Virus record (IMG/VR): IMGVR_UViG_3300042868_007577
Span: 1 to 46,839 of that record
From: a virus
Direction: 5' to 3' (one strand)
Length of the DNA stretch: 46,839 nt
In this document: piece by piece, positions 27,387 to 36,600 of the stretch
Position numbering within the stretch: the stretch's first letter is position 1
Layout of the letters: the number at the start of each line of letters is the position of its first letter
The notes under the pieces: generated by a model
Seen by the model: the letters and a program-made list of their open reading frames with translations, nothing else
Databases searched by the model: none
What the model was told of the DNA's origin: nothing
Program-made: the position numbers and the translations under genes

Positions 27387-28391
27387 TTAATCCTCTTTTT
27401 CTTCTTTTAATTCAAAATCAATTGAATTAACTCCAAGAATATCTTTCCAATATTCTGCATATTCTTTCTTGTAGTTTTCAATCGAAGCTTTCTCTTCAGA
27501 CGCTTCTTTACCCGCCAAGAATCCGTGTGGTGTCACAATAATCTTTCCGTCCTCATAACCCAAACCATTGATGTGGTTTTTCATTACAGATACTTTTGTT
27601 CTGATTGCAAACTTAACACTTCTTTTGTCTTTTGTTGCGGTAATCTTGTTTGTTCCCGCACCTTTTTGATTACCAAATAAGAACACCAAAGATGAGTTTA
27701 ACCAAATAGCCTCACCACCTTTAGCTTTAATTTTTGGTTGACCAAATGGATTGTCAGGTAATTCAACCCAAGGTTGATTAACAATAACTAATGTGTTTTC
27801 GTATTTTGAATCAGATTTACGTGAACCTGAAATACGTTGGTTGATACCCATACCTATCTTATCTGCTAATACAGATGCATTGTGTTGTTTACCACCTTTA
27901 CCATCAAATGTCATCTTACAAGGAACTGAACCAACTGAATCCCACAAGAATAATAAACTGTAATCCAATTCACCTTTTTCTTGTGCATCTAACAAACTAT
28001 TAATGTAGTCAGTAATTTGTTCAATGTAATCAAAATCATTGTTAAAGATGTAAAAACCATCCCAATCAATTTCACCTGTTTCAGTATCAACAACCTCATC
28101 ACATTCAAAACCCATAAGTTTTGCGTGTTCAAAAGACCATTTCTGTTCTGTAATAATGAATACAGGTAGAATACCTTTCTTTTGAGCATCAACGGCAGCT
28201 TTAACCAACGCAGTTGTTTTACCTGTGTCAGAGTGACCCAAGAACATATTTAAGTGCCCAATCGCAGGACCTGGTAGTCCAACAGCGTCCAAGAAGTCAG
28301 GACCTAAATCAAAAAATCTTTGTGGTTTGTATTTAGCCGAAGTAGAGAATTTTTTCTTTACCGCACTAAAATCGTTCTTTTTAATTGCCAT
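27387..28391 (-). CDS. uvsX: RecA-like recombinase UvsX
   Basis: The 334-residue protein has the RecA/UvsX core: Walker A GHSDTGKT at 52-59, a probable catalytic glutamate in IITEQ at about 82, Walker B LLFLWD at 146-151, and the L2-region motif NQPWVE with AKGGEAIWLNSSLVF. UvsX pairs single strands with duplex DNA and starts recombination-dependent replication in T4-like phages. Length is slightly below T4 UvsX (390). Its ATG at 28391 lies inside the last 11 bases of the small gene upstream, so the two are probably translated together. The acidic C-terminus (FELKEEKED) is usual for the family. Confidence 0.93.
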   Translation of the reverse strand: MAIKKNDFSAVKKKFSTSAKYKPQRFFDLGPDFLDAVGLPGPAIGHLNMFLGHSDTGKTTALVKAAVDAQKKGILPVFIITEQKWSFEHAKLMGFECDEVVDTETGEIDWDGFYIFNNDFDYIEQITDYINSLLDAQEKGELDYSLLFLWDSVGSVPCKMTFDGKGGKQHNASVLADKIGMGINQRISGSRKSDSKYENTLVIVNQPWVELPDNPFGQPKIKAKGGEAIWLNSSLVFLFGNQKGAGTNKITATKDKRSVKFAIRTKVSVMKNHINGLGYEDGKIIVTPHGFLAGKEASEEKASIENYKKEYAEYWKDILGVNSIDFELKEEKED

Positions 28392-28608
28392 AATGTCTTG
28401 AATAAAATTCTTTTAGGGTTACAAGTTTATCCGAAGCGTTTGCAAGTTTTTCAACAAAATTATCCATTTCTTCCAAGTGTTGAGGGTGTTCCCCAATTCC
28501 TACCGCGTTCTCCATATAAACCATTAATGTTGCCTCAGCTTCAGCAACTTCACTCTCGTATTTCAATACAAGAGATTCAAACATTCTTTTTCCTATTCTA
28601 TTTTCCAT
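28381..28608 (-). CDS. Small helical protein between ssDNA-binding protein and UvsX
   Basis: This 75-residue protein is predicted by eye to be almost entirely alpha-helical and acidic (MENRIGKRMFESLVLKYESE, then HPQHLEEMDNFVEKL). I do not recognise it. It lies after the ssDNA-binding gene's terminator and its stop overlaps the uvsX start by 11 bases, so it should be made with UvsX. In T4 a small helical mediator, UvsY (137 residues), helps UvsX displace gp32; a similar partner role here is only a positional guess. No motif shows DNA binding. Confidence 0.8.
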   Translation of the reverse strand: MENRIGKRMFESLVLKYESEVAEAEATLMVYMENAVGIGEHPQHLEEMDNFVEKLANASDKLVTLKEFYSRHYGN

Positions 28609-28630
28609 GTGTTTTTTTTATAAAAGAAAA

Positions 28631-28667
28631 GAGCTTGGACACTACGTCTAAGTAAATGTCCAAGCTC
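28631..28667 (-). terminator. Intrinsic terminator after the ssDNA-binding gene
   Basis: An 11-base stem (GAGCTTGGACA with TGTCCAAGCTC) around a 15-base loop lies eight bases past the stop; on the minus strand it is followed by TTTTCTTTTATAAAA. It probably lets the ssDNA-binding protein be made in excess of the genes downstream, which depend on read-through. Confidence 0.82.
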
Positions 28668-28674
28668 AGTTTAA

Positions 28675-29523
28675 TTAGAATGGTAGTTCAGAGTCAACCT
28701 CGTCGTTAGCCTGTGGGTCAACGATTGGTGCAGATTTACCACCACCGATTGATGTTGTAGATTCTGTATCGTTCAAGTATACATAACCACCTTTTTCACT
28801 ATCCCATTTTGGAGTTTCTCCACGAGCAATTGCTTCAAGATAGTCAACAGGTTTTTTGGAATATACGTCCATCCAAGTCATTTCGTCATTAATCCAAGCA
28901 TCACCTTGAGCTTTGTCTTCATGAACAGGAGCTGGGTCATCGTACATGATTGTAGAAATACTTGTGTATTCTTTACCTGCTGGTGTTTTAGATTTTGTCA
29001 ATTCGATAACAAGGTCACGTCCTTTTTCAGGGTCAGTGATATCACCTTTGTTTCTCCAAATTGGAATGATTTTATCCAAGATACCGTCATTCTTATAGTT
29101 GTGTTTAAATCTCCAAAATTTAACACCATCTTCTTCGTGGTCACGGTCAATAACCTTAACGATGTAGAATTTACGAGATTTGTATTGTTTTGCCAATTCT
29201 TTGTCTGACTCTTTACCCGTAGACATCAACTCCTCGTAAACCTCATTCAAAGGTGAACGCTCGTTGTCATTTTTTCCTGGGTCATAGAATTTGTTCCACT
29301 GACCACCAACTTGAATTTCGTGGTACCATGCTTCTTTGAATGGTGAAGAACCATCTGGTGTTGGTAGGATACGTACTCTACGTTGTCCTGATTTTTCCTT
29401 GTCGGAAAGAATACAAGCGAAATACTTTTTCATTCTTTCGTCTTGTGACATTTTACTTTGGGCCCCGCCCCCTTGTTGTGCTTTTTCGTACTGTGCCAAT
29501 ACGGCGTCTAATGAACTCATCAT
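28675..29523 (-). CDS. Single-stranded DNA-binding protein, gp32-like
   Basis: The 282-residue protein resembles T4 gp32: an N-terminal cooperative-binding segment, a central OB-fold (RRVRILPTPDGSSPFKEAWYH, KSRKFYIVKVIDRDHE, FWRFKHNYKNDGILDKI), and an acidic C-terminus (QANDEVDSELPF) that recruits partner proteins. T4 gp32 holds a zinc ion with one His and three Cys; here the core has only one cysteine in the whole protein (FACILSD), so the zinc site appears to be missing. Two ATGs stand in tandem at the start (29523 and 29520). A host-like promoter upstream and terminators on both sides make it a likely single-gene high-output unit. Confidence 0.88.
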   Translation of the reverse strand: MMSSLDAVLAQYEKAQQGGGAQSKMSQDERMKKYFACILSDKEKSGQRRVRILPTPDGSSPFKEAWYHEIQVGGQWNKFYDPGKNDNERSPLNEVYEELMSTGKESDKELAKQYKSRKFYIVKVIDRDHEEDGVKFWRFKHNYKNDGILDKIIPIWRNKGDITDPEKGRDLVIELTKSKTPAGKEYTSISTIMYDDPAPVHEDKAQGDAWINDEMTWMDVYSKKPVDYLEAIARGETPKWDSEKGGYVYLNDTESTTSIGGGKSAPIVDPQANDEVDSELPF

Positions 29524-29555
29524 GTTTTTTATATATTTAAGTTTAATTTGTTCTA

Positions 29556-29587
29556 CAAATATAGTCTAGTTTTACCACTTTGTCAAA
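29556..29587 (-). promoter_or_regulatory. Bacteroidota-type promoter before the ssDNA-binding gene
   Basis: On the minus strand TTTG (29584-29587) is followed after 20 bases by TATATTTG (29556-29563), a full match to the TTTG-N19/20-TAnnTTTG consensus. It lies right after the terminator of the upstream gene and about 30 bases before the ATG. Confidence 0.75.
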
Positions 29588-29593
29588 TAAAAA

Positions 29594-29616
29594 AAGGTCA
29601 CCTTTTGAGTGACCTT
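29594..29616 (-). terminator. Intrinsic terminator upstream of the ssDNA-binding gene
   Basis: An 8-base stem (AAGGTCAC with GTGACCTT) closes a 7-base loop and on the minus strand runs into TTTTTTTATTTG. It starts about 20 bases past the stop of the Pro/Ala-rich gene and marks the end of the hub transcript. Confidence 0.9.
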
Positions 29617-29636
29617 ACATTTTATTGTTGTGTTTG

Positions 29637-30341
29637 TTATTTGTATTTGAACTCGTCCTCAAATCCATTTGATTTGTTTTGGAAAGAATTCTTAATATCA
29701 TTAACATTGATGTCAGTCACGTCATCAGGTGTTAAAACATAATCATTTTTTCCTGTCTTTTCCATCTCTTCCGATTTATCATCGAAAAATTGTGATAATT
29801 TTTGATTGAATGGGTATGAATCATAGCTTCTTAACTCCAATTTTTCTTGTGGAGTTTTTTCTCTGTATTTCTCAATTTTGTTTTCAAGAGCATTTAACTT
29901 GTTCATGATTGCATCCATCTCACCTAATCTTGATTCCAATTTACCTAATTGTCCAAACAAGTTTTCAAAGTATTCATCTTGTTTTGATTGAGTATCTTTT
30001 TGAGCGGTAACCAATTCAGTAATATCAAGTTCTTCACTATCAACACCTTCATCTGCACCTTTTTCCATTGAATCTCCCTCATCGTCAATTTTTTCAACAT
30101 CAGGGTCGCTCTCAACGTCAATAGGTTCTGCTGCTCCTGCTTCAGGTGCTGGTGCTTCGCCACCTGGAGGTGGTGGAGGAACCGCTCCCGCATCAGCAGG
30201 TGGTGGTGGAGGTGCCGCTCCCGCATCGGGTGCCAACGCCGCTAAATCATCAGGTGCTGGTTCAGCCGCTTGCTCCAAGATATATTTATTTATACTTCTA
30301 TATCTTTCGATTTCACTTAATATTTTTCTGTCTATACTCAT
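29637..30341 (-). CDS. Pro/Ala-rich coiled-coil protein of unknown function
   Basis: The 234-residue protein has a short helical start (MSIDRKILSEIERYRSINKY), a low-complexity Pro/Ala/Gly linker at about 27-70 with PPPPP runs, an acidic segment at 75-105, a coiled coil at about 112-160 (LGKLESRLGEMDAIMNKLNA) and a charged tail. I do not recognise it. The GC-rich linker stands out from the AT-rich surroundings. It starts four bases after the stop of the 74-residue gene and ends just before a terminator, so it belongs to the hub transcript; a scaffold or assembly role would fit the layout, but this is inference. Confidence 0.82.
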   Translation of the reverse strand: MSIDRKILSEIERYRSINKYILEQAAEPAPDDLAALAPDAGAAPPPPPADAGAVPPPPPGGEAPAPEAGAAEPIDVESDPDVEKIDDEGDSMEKGADEGVDSEELDITELVTAQKDTQSKQDEYFENLFGQLGKLESRLGEMDAIMNKLNALENKIEKYREKTPQEKLELRSYDSYPFNQKLSQFFDDKSEEMEKTGKNDYVLTPDDVTDINVNDIKNSFQNKSNGFEDEFKYK

Positions 30342-30345
30342 TGTA

Positions 30346-30570
30346 TTAGCCGTTTAATAATTGTTTTATACCTTTAGATGTTTCAACTCTAACTTTTCTG
30401 TTGGCGGTTGTTTGGTGTCCAGCTCTTTCAATAAGACCATCTCTTTCTCTTACAGTATAACAATCTCCTGTATCTAAGTCACAAACTTGTTTAGTTCCGT
30501 CACCGTTATCTTCTTGAGAAAATCTTGTAGATTTACCAAGGTAGTTGTCTAATGCTGATTTAATATCCAT
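30346..30570 (-). CDS. Small unknown protein, 74 residues
   Basis: The product (MDIKSALDNYLGKSTRFSQE at the start, ending SKGIKQLLNG) is hydrophilic, with two cysteines close together (VCDLDTGDC) that could bind metal or form a disulfide. It starts at an ATG at 30570, 11 bases after a TATTTATATAG motif, and is followed after four bases by the Pro/Ala-rich gene. I can give no function. Confidence 0.7.
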   Translation of the reverse strand: MDIKSALDNYLGKSTRFSQEDNGDGTKQVCDLDTGDCYTVRERDGLIERAGHQTTANRKVRVETSKGIKQLLNG

Positions 30571-30580
30571 AATTATGTTT

Positions 30581-30592
30581 CTATATAAATAT
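30581..30592 (-). promoter_or_regulatory. ATATTTATATAG motif before the 74-residue gene
   Basis: The minus strand reads TATTTATATAGAAAC, a 15-base string identical to that before the tape-measure gene at about 45220. The opposite strand reads TATAAATA. Confidence 0.4.
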
Positions 30593-30609
30593 ATCGTTAT
30601 TTGTTAAAT

Positions 30610-33600
30610 TTATGGTATGATGATTACATTGGAGAACCATTGAGTGACTGACTGAGTTGGAGGAGTCGTTGGTGTTATAGTGTTTGCTAATATTTTAATT
30701 TTGTAATTAATTACACAATCTGTTGGTATTGTTCCTCCATTATTATTAATTTCATAAATAACCCCACCATCTTCAATATAAAATTCAGTGAATGTACTAT
30801 TAGTATATGCATCCATTAAATTAACAACTCCTTGACTAATAACAGTTTGAACTGTCGTATTGTTTGATGAAACAGTTGTTTGAACCACTTCATAACTTAA
30901 GTATGGTGATAATGGGTCACTTAATATTTCCCAATCATTGATTAATGGTGTATTAATTCCAATCTTAGTATAACCAGGAGTATAGATAGTATTAACCTCA
31001 GTAATACCTGTCATAGTTACAGGTCCTGTTTGTTGTGGTTGTGTATTACTATTTGGTAATACATTTGGCGCTACTGTTGGTGGTGCCGCAGATGTTTGTA
31101 ATGGATTATATGTAAACGTTGTTGTACTTGAACCATCACCATATACACTCTTAACAGTTATTACATTGTTTTGAGGTACTGTTGTATTACTAAACGGAAC
31201 AATAACAACGACATTAGTTTCACTATTAATAGTAATTCCTGTAATTACTGTAATACCGTTTATTGTAATGCCAGTTACTGAACCTAAGTCATTACCAATA
31301 ATGTTAACTATTGTACCCTTAACACCAATTGACGGAGTGAACGAAGTGATTGATGGTGGTAAACATATTGGCGGTGGAAGTGTTGTTGTATTCAAATTAT
31401 TGGTTGCACCTGCACCTACATTGGCAATTTGTTGTTCTTGAGCTTTATTAGCAGCTTTAACATCAGAATTCGCATCACCACTTAATTGAGCCTTGTTAGC
31501 GGATTTTAATCCTTTTATAACGGTTTCTTTTAATGTTTTAAATTCATCTTGATTTTCATCAAAATACTTTGGTGATATGTTAGGATTCTCACTTGTTGCT
31601 GGTGTCCAATAACAAGCGTAATATTTTGGTACACCTAATGGTGCGTTTCCATTTTCACCAAATAAAATACGGTTAACATTTGGTCCCAATCTTGCAATCA
31701 TAAAATCAAGGAATGTGTCAAGGTTAGCAAAGTTAGCGATTGGTGTGGACGATTTTGTGTTATCATATGACCCATTTGCATTTGAGATAGAAACACACGA
31801 CGCCTGTTTTTGTATAAAATAATTTCTCCCAACCGTACCCCAATACACACTTAATTCAGCATTTACAAAGTTATTATTATAACCATAGAACTTATCGGTA
31901 TTAAACGTTTTAATATAACACATTAAATAAATAATGATTTGCAAGTTGACATCGTTAGTTTTTGCAATAATCGCATCGGCTAATTGTTTTTCTGTTAATC
32001 CAGTTGTTGCGGATTCAACAAAATCACCCCAAGTAACGTAGTTAGTGTCTAAAGATAATGTACAACTATTTGATGCCGCTGCTGCATTATCTCCAGCTTG
32101 TTGTAATTGAGCGGTTTTATTAATATTAGTTTCAGGTTTAACAGGTATATTTTCTTTTTTCTTTAATATAGCACTCTCAATCTGAGTTAATAAATTTTGA
32201 TTTAAACTTTGTAATAAATTATCAATAGATGGTAAATCGTAAATACCTTGTCTAATTCCCGTAAAGTTTGTTTGGAATTGACCTGGTTGAATTGTGTGAT
32301 TAACCTCAGTTATTAAGTAAGGCCCATTAAACATTGGGACGTGTCTTAAATTAAAGTACATCGTTGGTTGTAATAAGGCATTACCCAAACAAACAACTTG
32401 ACATTGATAACTTCTTTTTTTGTATAGGTTATATAACCCTACGTTTTGTGTTGCAACATTTTTACCATTTGCTTGGTCAACCATATTAATTTGAGTTTGT
32501 ATCGATTCTGAAGTTGCTTTACCACTATCCATAGAAACATCAAACGAATAGAAAATATTTTGATTTCTTGTTCCAATATCAACATTAAAACCAACACACT
32601 TATTTGAAAGAGCCCAATCTTGTTTACCAATCTGATTTTCAATTAATGGGTTTTCAGAAGCTCGTCGTAACTCAAACGAATCATCCCTAAATCTTGAATT
32701 ACCCTTTGGTAAATCTAACTGAGCGGATGGTAATCCTGCATAGAAACAAACTACTTTTGGACTTGATTTCCTATAGTCAACATCCAAGAATGTCCCCCAC
32801 ATGTTGTCAGCAAACTCTAAAGAACCTTCCGCACTTTGTGAAAGAGTTGTCCCATCAGCATCTTGTACATTATAAAAATTAACGTAAGCTGGTAATGGCA
32901 TTACATTAAACTTATTTTTAATTAAGATTCCACTTAAGAATGTGAAGACACTCATTTCCATATTGAATGATGATTCTTCAAAAGTTTTAGTACCTAACAG
33001 TGTATCTTTCAGTGAGAATATATCAACTAATAAAGTGTCTCCAATATTTCTTGACGCTCTATCTAAAAATAAGAAATCTTCAAATAATGTTTTATTTGAA
33101 AAGTCTCCACCAGCAATCCACTTATCATTAAGGGCTTTAAACACTTCATAGTTTTCAACTTTAGATTGTTGTCCATCTATAACACTTTGTATTTTTTTCT
33201 CAGGTAATTCTTGTTGATTAGGTAATGCAAGTCTAACTCCTGTTAAAATTTGATTTAAAAATAAATTTTGTATTGCAGTCGTACCATCTAAATAAAGTTG
33301 TAATCTTGATTTGAATTCAACACTTGTTAATGTTGGTGTAAGAAGTTTTTGTGTCGCATATTGTTTAATTAATTGTGAACATAAAACAATATTATCAACG
33401 GTAAAATCAATATTATTATCAATAAAGAAATCCGTAATATAAGAACCTTGATTGGTGTATGTTAAGTTTTGAATTGTTGAGAATCCGATTTCTGTTTCTA
33501 ACGCTAACCACTGAGCAGGATATTGAGCCTTAGATTGTGCCAAGGTTATACCACCAAAATCTGAAGGTAATGTGTTATCAATATACGTACCAAAATTAAT

Positions 33601-36600
33601 TGGGTCTGTCACGACATTTGGTCCGTTGTTGGAAGCGATGAACGAATCAACAACTCTTCTTTTGTAATTGGCTGGGTTCCCATATTTTAACATTACATCA
33701 TATTCTAAAAACGATTTAATTGTATTTGAGAATGACGCTAATTGTGTATTACCAAGTGTGTTAAAATATTCTGAAGTTGATGTTTCCGTACTAGAGTTTA
33801 CGGTCATTAAATTTCTAAACAAATATTGGAAGTTTCTGTATAATGCGGTATTGTCAACTGGTGATTCACCAATAGGTACAACAACTTGAGGACCCAAATC
33901 AATATCCGCAATTGGTTTAGAGAAATTCAAAAACTCCTGTTCAAACTTATCTAAAATACTTTTATCAAACACTGAGAATATTTCTTCAATGTTAGAATAT
34001 TCATCAGTAATTAATAATTTAAATGATGATTGTTTTTCATTACCTGTTAAAATTTTGTTAACATATTTTTCAGGATTTGGTTTTACAATTTGTGTGTTAT
34101 TAAAATAACCATAATTTGGTGCCGACCATAACATTCTAACAGAACCATTATAGATTGAAGGGTTATTTAAGAACGGAACAATCTGAACATTATTCTGTAA
34201 TAACTCAACATTTACTTGGTTGATTGGAGAACCAAATGAAGGGACAATAAAATATTTATTACTAGTTGTATTTCGATTTGGTCTACAATTACTTGCCAAA
34301 TTATCCAAATCCATTACGGTGTCAGGTAAAACGACAGACCAAGTCTCAATAGTAGATATTTTTGGAAATCCACTAATAAGGTCAACAACAGAACCACTTG
34401 GGTTAATATTTGATTCTTTGAAATTATATATTTTCATACCTCCACCAATACTTGTTTGAATCTCAGCGTCAGTATAATCTTTATATAAATCATAACCATT
34501 ATAAAATACATTAAAGTCATTAATCACTTTAGGATAAAATCCTGTTTGTATTTTTGGAGTATTAATTGATGTTGTATTTTGTAGTGTAATTTCTTTAACA
34601 CCATCAAACTCAAACTTATATGTTTTTGTATCAGAACTAGTAATTGGGTCAAAGTTACCTTTATAATCGAAATTAGTCCACGCACTATCTAAGAAATCTA
34701 TACCAGTTGTTTTAAATGTTTTGTATCTATACCAAATAGAACCCATCTTTAAAACCCAAGCATATGGCATTTTGTGAATTGCACCAAACTTTTTAAAACA
34801 AGACGCAATATAATCTAAGTCGTTTGACGCACCAAGTGTTTTATATTTTTCTTTTAAAGACGCTAATGGTAAGGAATTAATAAATAAATAAGCGGCTTGA
34901 ACATATGGGTACTTATCTTTCTTTCTCCAATTTAACACACCATTTTGAATTGCATTCACCATGTATGGTGTATTCAACATAGTTGTTGTTGTTTCGGTCG
35001 TAATATTATTTATCTGTCTTGTATGATAAACATATCCCTCAGTTGGTATAAAATTGTCAGGATTTTTTCTTGTATCTAAAAATACGGTTAAATTAGTTGA
35101 AATTATTTCCTGTGTTGGGTCTGTAACAGTTAAATAAGAAAAATTGGTTACAGGTCTATTTGTAGTATAGTTATATACACTATCAAAATTTGAAATTACG
35201 TTTCTTTCTTTGAAGACTTTTAATACTTGTGTTGTATTATAAACCGAAGTATTTGCGTTAGTACTACTTTGAGCCATATTATTAGAAACCCAAGTAGGAT
35301 TTGTAAATGGATATGTATCAATAATTAGTGGGTCATTTGACGCATTTTTAACCAATTGTTCTAACGCTTCATATTTTGCAGGATTTTGAGGTTCTTTACC
35401 TAAATCATTTGTTGTAAGAATATTAAACGAGTTCTCAGTTAAATTTCTAATATAAGGTGTTACGTAGAAATCTCGTATGAATTCTTGGTAAGCCCTACCT
35501 GTACCTTGGTTAGAAAAATTAGATAAAGTCTGTTGGTAATTTTCCGCAGTAATATTATAATTCTTAAGTTTTAAGGTTAAGAAGGGCGAACTAACACCTA
35601 AACTTGTCACAATATTACTTGTTTCAGAACCTAATATCAATTCGGTTAATTGACTTAACTGATTTGCATTGGCTCGGATATATCCAGAATAATTTGATGT
35701 TAGAAATTGTCGTTCCCAAATCTCATAGAAAAACTTAACCTCTTCTTTATTGGCGTATGCAATACCGTTTGACGGATATTCAATTGCATTGATATTAGTA
35801 ATGTTTGTTGTTGCTTGACTATCTGTTGGTACTTGAGCAATTGGAGGATTAAATCTTTGAGTTATACCTCTCATGTATTCTTCAACAAACTCAACTTCGG
35901 GCCATTTGTCATATAAATAACCTTTAGTTATATCAACAACTGAAGGGTCAGCAATGTAACGTAATTGAAAACGTCCCTTTTTATCATCAGGTGTTTCAAC
36001 AAAAAATTGTGGCCAAGGATATACTGGAATTTGACTTGTCGAAAGTCCTTGATTTTGATTTGCAGCTTCTTGAGACTTTCCAAGTTTTTCTTGAGTATCG
36101 GTACCAGGTGCTGATGATGGATTATCTAAAATAGATAACTGTCTAATTGGGTCATACTTTACATTCCAAGCATTTGTATGAACCTCATCCATTAAACGAA
36201 TAAATGCTTCAGCAGACGCCATAACAACTGCACAAACATTTCTTACTGTTGGTCTAAAACCAATACCAATTTTAGTATCTTCAATTTTTCTTGAGAAATC
36301 CGCAGTTAGTTTTGTTTCATAGTCTGTTAACTTTCTATTAGCCTCAGCTTCAAGTTGGTAAATCAAATTTTCAAATCGTGGTTCAACTTGACTTGTAACC
36401 GTATTCGATTTAAAAATAAAAAACGGAGTTTTAACTAAATTAAGCGTACCAGAATTTACACTTACTTCCGCAATTGGTTTATACAAATTGTCTAAATAAT
36501 CCTTGGTCAACTTAGTATCCTCGGTAGTTGGTGCTAGTATCCCTGTACGTTGAATTGTTGTCTTAGTTAAATCAATATCATCAATATTAACATTAATTAA

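Noticed and set aside
29340-29742. Overlapping plus-strand frames near the ssDNA-binding gene
   Set aside because: They cover a terminator and a promoter of the minus-strand genes and are in mutually overlapping frames.
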